This document shows, piece by piece, positions 27,183-35,499 of a stretch of DNA of 64,000 bases. A program made the position numbers and the translations under genes. Every line of letters begins with the position of its first letter. Position 1 is the stretch's first letter. Location: the NCBI GenBank assembly GCA_017469425.1, contig JAFUGJ010000032.1, positions 1 to 64,000 of the forward strand, written 5' to 3'. Origin of the DNA: Bacteroidales bacterium. Lineage in GTDB: Bacteria > Bacteroidota > Bacteroidia > Bacteroidales > UBA932. The notes beneath the pieces are model-generated. The model saw only the letters and a list, made by a program, of their open reading frames with translations. It made no database searches and was not told the origin of the DNA.

Positions 27183-28414
27183 TTATAGCAATGGCGACAG
27201 TGATGTCGGCATGTTCTAATCAGAAAGCCTCTGTTACATCGGGGCAGGTGATACCTGAAGATGCTTTTTCGGTAACTATGCCGGAGGTGACAAGGCAGAT
27301 AGATAAGGTGAGTTTCAATGCCTTGGAACAGTCCTGTCTTGAGGCATCAAATACGCTTGGTTTCAATATCCTGCAGAATGTGTACAAGGGAAATAACACG
27401 GTAGTCTCTCCGCTTAGCCTGTATCTTGCATTGGGGATGCTTGCCGACGGAGCAGAAGGAGAAACTCTCGGGGAGCTGCTGGAAATACTCGGGGCTAAGG
27501 ATTGCGAAACTTTGAAGGGCTTTGCCAGCAGGCTTCTTACACAGATGCCTGCAGTGGACTTGAGTGCCAAGTTGAAAATGGCAAACACCGTTATAGTTAA
27601 TGATAAATACCGATTGAATGCTGCATATCGGGATGAAGTTGCGAAAAACTATTATGCTCCTGTGGAAAGCCTTCCATTCGAAAATGAAGACCTTGTTGTT
27701 GGAGCTGTGAACGCGTGGTGCGACAAAGTTACGGAAGGACTGATACCTCAATTGCTTGAGAGGATTGATGAAACTACAGTAATGTTCATAATTAACGCGC
27801 TATATTTCAAGGCTGCATGGGAAGAGCCGTTTGGCGATGAACAGGTGAAGAAGAGACCTTTCAACGGGGGAAATACCCCGATAGATTATCTGTGCGAGAT
27901 GTCGGAACTGAAGTATGCGGAAGGTAATGGCTATCGAGTCGCAAGAAAGGACTTCTCCGGAGGCAAATATGCTTTCGACATAATTCTTCCGGATGAAGAT
28001 GAAAGCGAGACTGCTATCCTTTCGCGTTTGGTGAAAGGAGGGTGGAATGAGACTTCTGCAAAGATGGAGTCGCAACTCGTGCGCCTGCAATTCCCGGTCA
28101 TAGATGATACGGTTGGATATGAACTGTCGGAAACACTGAGAGCACTCGGTCTTCGCAAGACATTGAGCCGGGATGCAGAACTGTCGCCGATGTTCGAAGA
28201 TGCGGCTGTTTGGCCCGGTCAGGTTATTCAAAAAGGAAAAGTTTGTGTGAATCAATTTGGCGCGGAAGCAGCTGCGATTTCTGCTGTTTTGATGGCTACT
28301 TCTGCCGGTCCGGATGTGAAATATATCGACTTTGATGCAAACCGTCCGTTTATTTATGTTATTTCCGAAACGACATCGGGAACAATTCTTTATGCCGGGG
28401 TATTCTCGGAATAA
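27158..28414 (+). CDS. Serpin (serine/cysteine protease inhibitor), lipoprotein
   Basis: A 418-residue serpin with a lipoprotein signal (VMSAC, Cys19). Core motifs: NTVVSPLSLYLALGMLADGAEGET, MANTVIVNDKYRLN, INALYFKAAWEEPF, and the end FDANRPFIYVISETTSGTILYAGVF. The reactive-centre hinge is GAEAAAIS (368-375) with small residues, as needed for loop insertion, so it should be inhibitory. If Gly368 is P15, P1 is about Ser382 (in MATSAG). A small P1 suits elastase-like or cysteine proteases. Being a lipoprotein, it would protect the cell surface. The first eight residues belong to duplicated repeat R2, and a stump of another gene follows the stop. Confidence 0.93.
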   Translation: MRTRIIISVIAMATVMSACSNQKASVTSGQVIPEDAFSVTMPEVTRQIDKVSFNALEQSCLEASNTLGFNILQNVYKGNNTVVSPLSLYLALGMLADGAEGETLGELLEILGAKDCETLKGFASRLLTQMPAVDLSAKLKMANTVIVNDKYRLNAAYRDEVAKNYYAPVESLPFENEDLVVGAVNAWCDKVTEGLIPQLLERIDETTVMFIINALYFKAAWEEPFGDEQVKKRPFNGGNTPIDYLCEMSELKYAEGNGYRVARKDFSGGKYAFDIILPDEDESETAILSRLVKGGWNETSAKMESQLVRLQFPVIDDTVGYELSETLRALGLRKTLSRDAELSPMFEDAAVWPGQVIQKGKVCVNQFGAEAAAISAVLMATSAGPDVKYIDFDANRPFIYVISETTSGTILYAGVFSE

Positions 28415-28419
28415 ATGTT

Positions 28420-28494
28420 GAACTGCAAGTGTACTTCAAGAGCGACGACGGGAAGTGCTATAAGTTCCTTTTCTCGGGAGTCTCTACGAAATAG
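28420..28494 (+). pseudogene. 3' stump of a lipoprotein gene (paralog of 29,828-30,391)
   Basis: Twenty-four codons ending in TAG encode ELQVYFKSDDGKCYKFLF plus SGVSTK, identical to the C-terminus of the lipoprotein at 29,828-30,391. It starts 5 bp after the serpin stop and has no start codon of its own. It is the remaining tail of a gene whose middle was replaced by the serpin sequence. Confidence 0.88.
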
Positions 28495-28655
28495 TTCTGA
28501 AGTTCTGCTGCTTCCGGTGTCCGAAAAAAGAGGAGACCAGAAGCGAAAACCCGGTGTAAATGCTTCCTGTGTCCGTAAAATCGGACACCGGGAGCAGTCG
28601 GGTAGTTGCGGTGGAAGTGATGGGAAAGATTCGTCCAAAGTGCAAGGCTGCGTGC
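28420..28655 (+). repeat. Repeat R3, copy 1 (gene tail plus 3' region)
   Basis: 236 bp aligning without gaps to 30,317-30,552, with scattered substitutions. Beyond the 24-codon tail it holds a 16-bp inverted repeat: left arm 28,508-28,523 (CTGCTTCCGGTGTCCG), right arm 28,582-28,597, one G-T pair. An alternative 7-bp hairpin, GTGTCCG TAAAAT CGGACAC, shares the right arm. Both structures are kept in both copies. Confidence 0.88.
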
Positions 28656-28753
28656 GGTGCAAGATTTCTGAAATAGAGGGATTTATGTATTGAAACGCTG
28701 CGGCATCAAACGGAAAAACTGAATAAAATGCTGCAATACAGCTGTTTTTTGTT

Positions 28754-28761
28754 TACCTTTG
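28754..28761 (+). promoter_or_regulatory. Bacteroidota -7 promoter element
   Basis: TACCTTTG matches TAnnTTTG and ends 17 bp before the ATG at 28,779. It is preceded by GCTG CAATA CAGC TGTTTTTT, a weak terminator-like hairpin for upstream transcription. Confidence 0.4.
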
Positions 28762-28778
28762 GAAAAATGAGTTAAGAT

Positions 28779-29384
28779 ATGCTTCGTACTATTAAATCGC
28801 CTAAATGTTTTCTTTTGCTTACATTGGCTATATTCGCGGTTTCATGCTCGGGACGGAAAGAAATGCCTAATATATGGAGCAGAGAATATCATTCGTATCA
28901 TCATGGCGCTATGATTAATGGGGAGGAGTACCATGAAGAGGAATATGATCACAAGTATATTATTAAATCTATACATAAAATTGGTTTTATCAAATATATA
29001 AAGAAAGATCTGGTAAAAATCGAGTTATATTCCCTTAGTTGTCCATTAGTTTCAAAACCCTATGGGGGAGGCAAAGCTTATGGATATGAAATAAAAGCAT
29101 TTTTTGATTCTGCAAGTTTTTCCCCTGGTGCTATAGCATATTTTGACGCAGATGATACTTTTGATGAAGCTGTTTTAAATAAGTTGGAAGTTCCATTCGC
29201 GTCAGGGATAGTAAGACAAGGCAATAAAGAATATGTAATGCAAGAAGGGAGCATCATATTTGGCGAATTTGAAGATTGGTATAATGTTGAGCCAGTGAGA
29301 TTTGAGTGTAAGGCTTATTGTGGGGACGAGGTGCTGGAAATGAAGGACTGTTATGTTAATGAGTATTCGGTGTTCTATTACTGA
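28779..29384 (+). CDS. Lipoprotein of unknown function
   Basis: A 201-residue lipoprotein (lipobox FAVSC, Cys23). After the signal it has a His/Glu/Tyr-rich stretch (SREYHSYHHGAMINGEEYHEEEYDHKY) and then a mainly beta body ending CYVNEYSVFYY. I recognise no family. AT-rich, with its own promoter element, standing between the serpin stump and the second repeat set. The His-rich stretch could bind metal, but nothing else supports that. Confidence 0.6.
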   Translation: MLRTIKSPKCFLLLTLAIFAVSCSGRKEMPNIWSREYHSYHHGAMINGEEYHEEEYDHKYIIKSIHKIGFIKYIKKDLVKIELYSLSCPLVSKPYGGGKAYGYEIKAFFDSASFSPGAIAYFDADDTFDEAVLNKLEVPFASGIVRQGNKEYVMQEGSIIFGEFEDWYNVEPVRFECKAYCGDEVLEMKDCYVNEYSVFYY

Positions 29385-29400
29385 TGTGTAATCTGTGGTT

Positions 29401-29590
29401 TTCGGGAGAACGCTCCTGCTTCTGCGCGGAGAATTAACGATTGCTGCGCAAAGGTAATCGCCTGATTTTCAGTAGATTCCTTATAAACTATCGCCGTATT
29501 CGAGCGATAGTTATTTGTTAATTATCTGATTATCACATATTTGCTTCCGCCTCTGGTTAAACACTCTCGGTTTGGTGCATTACTCAAAAG
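29401..29590. repeat. Repeat R1, copy 2
   Basis: Second copy of the block at 22,411-22,592, with a 5-bp insertion near the start and scattered substitutions; the 9-bp inverted repeat AACTATCGC / GCGATAGTT is intact. About 75 bp of unrelated sequence separate it from R2 copy 2. No gene is present between 29,385 and 29,827. Confidence 0.75.
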
Positions 29591-29663
29591 CATTCGATTA
29601 TAAAGGAAAGGGCTTTTTTGAGGAAGAAAACTCTTTTATTACCGTTTAAATACTAAGTCTTTC

Positions 29664-29852
29664 GGGGCAAAATGCCGGATTTCGCCGTAAAAACCTTTTG
29701 TTCTTTTGTAAATCAAAAAAAATATCTATATTAGTTGCAAACTTTATTGCAATTGATTGATTCTCATTGTGTCCGGGCCCTGCAACGAAGTTTGTCGGTT
29801 ATAGTGTAACACAAAAATGTTAGAGGTATGCGAACGCGGATTATTATTTCAG
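29664..29852 (+). repeat. Repeat R2, copy 2 (5' region and first codons of lipoprotein gene)
   Basis: Copy of 26,996-27,182 with a few single-base differences. It provides the upstream region, start codon and first eight codons (MRTRIIIS) of the lipoprotein gene at 29,828. Confidence 0.88.
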
Positions 29853-30391
29853 GATTAATGCTTGTGGTACTGGCCCTATTTGGGGGCTGCAGTAAGGAAA
29901 GAGGTGAAGACTTTTCATCTTCAGAATGGCAATATTATGTGAAGTGGAATGTCATCGATGCACCCTGGGCTGATAAGATAAAGTTTGGGGAGTCCGGTTC
30001 TATGTCGTACACACATCCTTCTCCATGGCTTGCAACGGGCAATCTGGGAAAAGTGACCCACGGCGAGTTTGTGGAGAGAGGGTTCACATTTGAGACAGAG
30101 GATATTATGTTCCTGTCTTTTAATAATCTGGATTACGACTACAAGAGCGCGATGATAGCATTCCCCAGGGAATGGGTTCCGGCGAAAATAGAGTTACAGA
30201 GATCCCGGACAGATATTGATCAAGTGTACACTCATCGAATAGAAGGTCTCGCTTATTACCTTGGAGGCTTCAGCGCATCCGAGATATTGCCCAACGGAGG
30301 AAAGGAACTGACGGGGGAACTCCAGGTATACTTCAAGAGCGACGACGGGAAGTGCTATAAGTTCCTTTTCTCAGGAGTCTCTACGAAATAG
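29828..30391 (+). CDS. Lipoprotein of unknown function (intact member of the R2/R3 cassette)
   Basis: A 187-residue lipoprotein (lipobox LFGGC, Cys21). The mature part starts SKERGEDFSSSEWQYYVKWNVI and ends GELQVYFKSDDGKCYKFLFSGVSTK. I recognise no family. Its first eight codons are shared with the serpin gene and its last 24 with the stump behind the serpin gene. It therefore shows what stood in that place before the exchange. Function unknown; a small beta-barrel or calycin-like fold is possible. Confidence 0.65.
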   Translation: MRTRIIISGLMLVVLALFGGCSKERGEDFSSSEWQYYVKWNVIDAPWADKIKFGESGSMSYTHPSPWLATGNLGKVTHGEFVERGFTFETEDIMFLSFNNLDYDYKSAMIAFPREWVPAKIELQRSRTDIDQVYTHRIEGLAYYLGGFSASEILPNGGKELTGELQVYFKSDDGKCYKFLFSGVSTK

Positions 30392-30552
30392 TTCTGAAGT
30401 TCTGCTGCTTCCGGTGTCCGGAAAAAGAGGAGACCAGACGCGAAAACCCGGTGTAAATGCTCCCTGTGTCCGTAAAATCGGACACCGGGAGCAGTCGGGT
30501 AGTTGCGGTGGAAGAGATGGGAAAGATTCGTCCGAAGGGCAAGGCTGCGTGC
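30317..30552 (+). repeat. Repeat R3, copy 2
   Basis: Copy of 28,420-28,655. The 16-bp inverted repeat is conserved (arms 30,405-30,420 and 30,479-30,494), as is the alternative short hairpin. Confidence 0.88.
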
Positions 30553-30590
30553 AAGTGGAAGCAGGGAGTATAGCTCATTACAATTAGGTA

Positions 30591-30621
30591 TTGCAGCTGC
30601 GTGCGGATTTTTATAAATTTG
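30591..30621 (+). promoter_or_regulatory. Bacteroidota-type promoter for the C25-like protease operon
   Basis: TTG at 30,591-30,593, 20 bp spacer, then TAAATTTG at 30,614-30,621, a good match to the -33/-7 consensus. Transcription should start near 30,627, giving a leader of about 20 nt before the ATG at 30,648. Confidence 0.6.
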
Positions 30622-30647
30622 CACGCAGTTGTTTATAGGTAGTGTTT

Positions 30648-32693
30648 ATGAAAAAGATTCTGATATATATACTGTTATTCCTTTGCCCCATAGGACTCTA
30701 CGCTTCGCAGAAGGCGGCAGTTGCCCTTGTCGTGGACAGCGAAAACGCATCGGCAGCCGGGTCCGGCCTGCGCGCTTATGCGGAAGCAATAGAGCGCGAC
30801 GGCAAAACCGCAGTTATCATTTCCCTTCCGAAAGAGACAAACCCTCAGCTGATACGCGACACTCTCCGTTACCTTCACGAAAACAACCGTCTTGAAGGTG
30901 CCGTGCTGATTGGCGACATCCCCGTTCCCATGATACGGCGCGCCCATCATCTTGCCACGGCTTTCAAGATGAACCCTTCCGTAAGGAGAGACAAGTCCTC
31001 CATCCCTTCCGACCGCTTCTACGACGATTTCTCCCTGAAATTCACTCCGCTCGGAAACGAAGGTCAGCTATGGTACTACGACCTTTCCCCCGAAGGAGCG
31101 CAGAGGGTGGAATGTGACATCTACACCGCCCGCATCAAGCCCTCGAAGACCGATCCCGCCCACAGTTATGCCGAACTTATATCCGAATACCTCTTCAAAG
31201 CGGCTGAAGCCCATGGGAAGCCCGAGACAATCGACCATGTGTTCCATTTCGGGGGGCATGGCAACAGCTCCGAGAGCTTCAATGCCCGTATCGACGAGAA
31301 CAGGGCTTACTACGAAATGTTCGGCCTAGACGGAGGAAAAGGCAGGGTGGATTACATCAACTTCGATGAAGACCGTTTCGTGCGCGGAAGGCTTCAGAAA
31401 ATCCTTGCGATGGAAGACATCGATGTGGCCCATCTGCATACCCACGGCGGCGTGGATGCGCAGTACATAAGCAAGGAGCCCTATTCTTTCATGGCGAGCG
31501 AACATGCAGCCAATGTGAAGTACTTCCTCCGGGGCAAGATGCGTTCGGCCAAGGACAAGGAAAAGACCCGCGCATCCCTGAAGAAGAGCTACGATGTTCC
31601 CGACAGCTGGCTGGACGGATGGGATGACCCCGAACAGCAGAAAGCCGACTCGGTAAGGGCCGCCTCCGTGGACATCTCCCTGGCTGACCTTGACGGATTC
31701 GTGTCCGGCCCTGCCCTGATACTTCTCGACGCCTGTTTCAACGGGGCATTCCTGCACGACGACTATGTCGCCGCCCGCTATGCTTTCGGCCATGGTAGCA
31801 GGACAATTGCCGTTACCGCCAACAGTGTAAACATCATACAGGACCATTGGAAGGCGGAACTTATCGGCCTGCTGAAGCAGGGAGTGTGCATAGGCAATTG
31901 GATAAAGAACATCCAGACCCTGGAATCCCATCTTTTCGGCGACCCTACCTATACCTTTGCTCACGAGGGTAAATCCTACGATGCGCAGGTGGCCTTTCCT
32001 TCCGTGAAGAGTGCGAGGAAGATGCTCTCGCAGGGCGACCCTTCGCTCGCAGGTTTCGGCATCAAGTATCTGTACCGCAGCGGAGACATGCCCGCGGGAG
32101 AACTGCTGCGCTATCTTCGGGAAGACCCACGGATGAATGTGCGCATGGAGGCACTTACGAGCGAAGTGCGCAATCCTTACTATTATTCCGCTCTTGTAAG
32201 CGCCCTCCGCACAGGACTTTCCGATTCCTACGAACTTGTCCGGAGGATGTCGGCGCGCTATGCGAGCATCTGCTGCGACCCCGCCCTTGAGGATGCGCAG
32301 AAGGAAGCCCTCGACAGTCCGCTCGTAACTTCTCGCGTGCGCTCGCACCTCATGGGGGGTCTGTACGGAGCGCATAACGACAACGATGCCAAGGAGATAG
32401 GCGACAAAACCCTGTCCGTCAAGGACCGGGGAATTACCGTGAGCGCACAGCGCAACAAGTGCAATCCGGCGGCGGTGGACCCCATGCTTGCGCTGCTTGC
32501 CGACAAGGGAGAGGACAAATCGTTGAGGCTCAAGACTGCGGAAGCGCTTGGATGGTATGTGCTCTCGGTGCGCCGCGACGACATTCATTCCGCCTGCAAG
32601 ACCATCCTTGAAGCGGAAGACGACCCTGATGTTAAAGATGAACTTACCCGCACGATAGCGCGGCTTGACGACCTTGCGAACTGCCTGCATTAA
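30648..32693 (+). CDS. Caspase-fold (C25/gingipain-like) cysteine peptidase with C-terminal HEAT-like repeats
   Basis: A 681-residue secreted protein; signal peptide ends GLYAS. The N-terminal half has the clan CD layout: AVLIGDIPVPM, SDRFYDDF, the catalytic His as His266-Gly267 in HLHTHGG, and the nucleophile Cys363 in LLDACFNGAF, followed by SRTIAVTANS and HLFGDPTY as in gingipain-type C25 enzymes. Residues about 440-681 are helical repeats resembling HEAT units. It overlaps the TonB receptor gene by 29 bp, so protease and receptor are translationally linked. It may process a substrate for uptake or mature the receptor partners; this is inference. Confidence 0.8.
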   Translation: MKKILIYILLFLCPIGLYASQKAAVALVVDSENASAAGSGLRAYAEAIERDGKTAVIISLPKETNPQLIRDTLRYLHENNRLEGAVLIGDIPVPMIRRAHHLATAFKMNPSVRRDKSSIPSDRFYDDFSLKFTPLGNEGQLWYYDLSPEGAQRVECDIYTARIKPSKTDPAHSYAELISEYLFKAAEAHGKPETIDHVFHFGGHGNSSESFNARIDENRAYYEMFGLDGGKGRVDYINFDEDRFVRGRLQKILAMEDIDVAHLHTHGGVDAQYISKEPYSFMASEHAANVKYFLRGKMRSAKDKEKTRASLKKSYDVPDSWLDGWDDPEQQKADSVRAASVDISLADLDGFVSGPALILLDACFNGAFLHDDYVAARYAFGHGSRTIAVTANSVNIIQDHWKAELIGLLKQGVCIGNWIKNIQTLESHLFGDPTYTFAHEGKSYDAQVAFPSVKSARKMLSQGDPSLAGFGIKYLYRSGDMPAGELLRYLREDPRMNVRMEALTSEVRNPYYYSALVSALRTGLSDSYELVRRMSARYASICCDPALEDAQKEALDSPLVTSRVRSHLMGGLYGAHNDNDAKEIGDKTLSVKDRGITVSAQRNKCNPAAVDPMLALLADKGEDKSLRLKTAEALGWYVLSVRRDDIHSACKTILEAEDDPDVKDELTRTIARLDDLANCLH

Positions 32694-35499
32694 AATATCG
32701 GCTATCCTCGTTCTGCTGCTCTGCGCAGTGCAGTCTTTCGCCCAGAAGAAGGCGGAAGGGCGGCTGTATGGTACTGTAAGCGTAATCGAAAACGGAGAAA
32801 CGGTTCCTTTGGATTATGCGGTGATACTGCTGAAAAATTCCGGACAGTATGCAACGAGCGACGCTTCAGGGCACTACAGCATCTCCGGCATCGACCCGGG
32901 GCGCTACGAGGTTCAGGTTCAGATGATAGGATATGAAACAGCCGACAGCACCATTTATGTGCGGGGCAGCAGGAAGTTTGATATAGTGTTGAAGGAAAGC
33001 AACTTCCGTCTGAAGGAAGTTACCGTGACGGCCCAGGTGAGCAAAGCCGGTGACGCCACAGCCTCCATTATCTCGCGGCAGGCCATAGACCATTCCCAGA
33101 CCAGTTCCCTCGGCGACATCATGCAGCTTCTGCCAGGTGTGGAAATCTCCAATCCAAACCTGTCGTCCACGCAGACGCTGAACCTCCGCACCGCATCGGC
33201 TTCCGACATGAACAGCCTCGGCACCTCGGTTATCGTGGACGGGGCGCCGCTGTCGAACAATGCCAACATGGAGGGCATCACTTCCGCCATGACCGGCACA
33301 TCCACGACCATCGCCGGTTCCGCCTCTTCATATGCGGGTGCCCTCCCCAATTCGGGCATAGATGTAAGGCAGATTTCCACCGACAACATAGAATCAGTCG
33401 AAGTAATCCGCGGCATCCCTTCCGTGCAGTATGGCGACCTCACTTCCGGCGCGGTTATCATCAATTCCAAGGCCGGAGTGGAACCGCTCACCTTGCGTTT
33501 GAAAAATGACCCCAAGATATTCCAGGCCGCGGCATCCAAGGGGTTCAGGATGGGCCGGAATGGAGGAGACATCCATTTCAGCGGCGACTACGCCTTCTCC
33601 AATGCCAAGACGACGGAATCCTACGCTTACTATCAGCGCTTCAACTTCAAGACCATGTGGACAAAGCGCTTCGGAAGCCTGAATAACTCTCTCAGCCTTG
33701 ACCTGAAATACGGGAAAGACACCCGTAACAACAATCCCGACGACGCCAGTTCCCACATTGCTTCGGGAGGAACCAACATAGGCTACCGCCTTGCTGCCAA
33801 CGGCACCTGGAATGTGTCCCGGGGATGGTTCAAGACCCTGCGCTATGACCTTGCCAACAGTTTCATGTACAAGGAATCGTTCAAGGACCAGCTTGCCCAG
33901 AGCGCAAATTCAATTTATTCCACCAATATGGTTTCGGGCACCACGGTGTCGAATGTGCCCGGGCGGCATCTCTTCGATGATTCCGGCGCAGAGGTGACCT
34001 CCTTCGGCCCCGACCAGGCTACCTCCTATGCCGTATTCATGCCGAATTCCTATGATTCGCACTACGATTTTTACGGGAAGGAACTGAATACCTTTGCAAA
34101 GCTCACGGCAAACCTTTACAAATCATGGGGCGAAACAAGCGAGAGGATACTGCTCGGGGCGGATTTCAAGAGTGACGGCAATCTCGGCAAGGGGCTCGTA
34201 TTTCCGGAAGGAGTGCCCCCTTACCGCAGCACAAATGCTGAATCCGGCTATCGTTCGCGCCCCCTGTACGACATTCCTTTCGTGAACCAGCTCGGCCTGT
34301 TTGCCGAAAACACCTTCAAGGCAAAGTTGCTTGCACGCACCTTGAACCTTACAGCCGGGCTTCGCTTCGACTGGGTGAACGGCAAGACGGTGCTTGCTCC
34401 CCGCGTCAACTCTTCGTTTGAGATTCTGCCGGAAGTGCTTACTTTCAGGGCCGGTTATGGCATCACGGCCAAGGCTCCCACCTCGGCATATCTTTATCCC
34501 AATCCGGCTTATTTCGACCAGAGCAACATCAACAATTCCCTTGCTACCAATCCTGCCGACCGCATAGTGCTTGCCACCACATACATCTACGACACCGGGA
34601 ATCCCGACCTTGCCGTGGCAACCAACCGCAAGCTGGAAGCGGGCTTCGACCTGGTCCTGGCAAAGCGTTACCGCCTTTCGGTCACGGCTTACGACGAACT
34701 TCTGGAAAACGGCTACCAGAACCGGCTCGACTTCAGCTCAATCAAATGGGCTACCTATCGTTACTACACTGTAAGCGGCCACGATACCGAAGGCAATCCC
34801 GTGCTTACCCGGACCATCGACTCGCATAAATTCTTTGCATATTATACTCCCATGAATTCGGGTGTCTCGCATAACCGGGGCATCGAATGGGAACTCAACT
34901 TGGGCCGCTTCGACGCAATCCGGACTTCGTTCTTCCTTAACGGTGCATGGATGCAGACCATGAGCACCACCGACGCCTATACTTTCGACATCAATTCCAA
35001 GGGAGGCAGCACCCTGAACAGCAACTATGCCGTTTACGACCCCCGGATGGCCAAGTCCTACAGCGAAAAGGCACTCACCACGCTCCGCACTACCCACAAC
35101 ATCCCTTCCATCGGCTTCGTGGTCACACTCACAAGCCAGCTGAACATCTACACCAAGACATGGTCGGACTATACAGGCGACGAAATTCCGCAGCAGTATA
35201 TTTCCATTACCGACGGGCAGGTTCATCCGTTCACTGCGCAGATGGCCGAATCCGCAGACTACCGCTACATGCTCGACCAGCGCGCTCCCACCCGTTTCAT
35301 GGCGGAAAGGCATCATGCCTTCGTGCTGTTCAACATGAATGTATCCAAGGAAATACGCGACTTCCTCACGGCGTCTTTCTATGTAAACAATATCTTCAAT
35401 TTCCGTCCGCTCGATGCGTCGGAACTCACCAAGGGGGCATTCACCGAACTCGGCAGCCCCATGTATTTCGGTTTTGAACTCAAACTAAAAATCAAATGA
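32665..35499 (+). CDS. TonB-dependent outer-membrane receptor
   Basis: A 944-residue TonB-dependent receptor. Signal peptide ends SFAQ. A carboxypeptidase-regulatory-like domain lies at about 30-110 (LDYAVILLKNSGQYATSDASGHYSISGIDPGRYEV), then the plug (LKEVTVTAQ, LGDIMQLLPGVEI, VIVDGAPLS, IESVEVIRGIPSVQYGDLTSGAVII), then a barrel ending GFELKLKIK. It is not SusC-type and has no SusD; instead DUF4876- and DUF6850-like genes follow, a recurrent Bacteroidales set. The ligand is unknown; metal complexes, peptides or cofactors are possible. Confidence 0.93.
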   Translation: MTTLRTACIKISAILVLLLCAVQSFAQKKAEGRLYGTVSVIENGETVPLDYAVILLKNSGQYATSDASGHYSISGIDPGRYEVQVQMIGYETADSTIYVRGSRKFDIVLKESNFRLKEVTVTAQVSKAGDATASIISRQAIDHSQTSSLGDIMQLLPGVEISNPNLSSTQTLNLRTASASDMNSLGTSVIVDGAPLSNNANMEGITSAMTGTSTTIAGSASSYAGALPNSGIDVRQISTDNIESVEVIRGIPSVQYGDLTSGAVIINSKAGVEPLTLRLKNDPKIFQAAASKGFRMGRNGGDIHFSGDYAFSNAKTTESYAYYQRFNFKTMWTKRFGSLNNSLSLDLKYGKDTRNNNPDDASSHIASGGTNIGYRLAANGTWNVSRGWFKTLRYDLANSFMYKESFKDQLAQSANSIYSTNMVSGTTVSNVPGRHLFDDSGAEVTSFGPDQATSYAVFMPNSYDSHYDFYGKELNTFAKLTANLYKSWGETSERILLGADFKSDGNLGKGLVFPEGVPPYRSTNAESGYRSRPLYDIPFVNQLGLFAENTFKAKLLARTLNLTAGLRFDWVNGKTVLAPRVNSSFEILPEVLTFRAGYGITAKAPTSAYLYPNPAYFDQSNINNSLATNPADRIVLATTYIYDTGNPDLAVATNRKLEAGFDLVLAKRYRLSVTAYDELLENGYQNRLDFSSIKWATYRYYTVSGHDTEGNPVLTRTIDSHKFFAYYTPMNSGVSHNRGIEWELNLGRFDAIRTSFFLNGAWMQTMSTTDAYTFDINSKGGSTLNSNYAVYDPRMAKSYSEKALTTLRTTHNIPSIGFVVTLTSQLNIYTKTWSDYTGDEIPQQYISITDGQVHPFTAQMAESADYRYMLDQRAPTRFMAERHHAFVLFNMNVSKEIRDFLTASFYVNNIFNFRPLDASELTKGAFTELGSPMYFGFELKLKIK

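Noticed and set aside
28415..28693. 92-codon frame after the serpin gene
   Set aside because: It lies in repeat R3 in the wrong frame; the true remnant is the 24-codon tail at 28,420-28,494.
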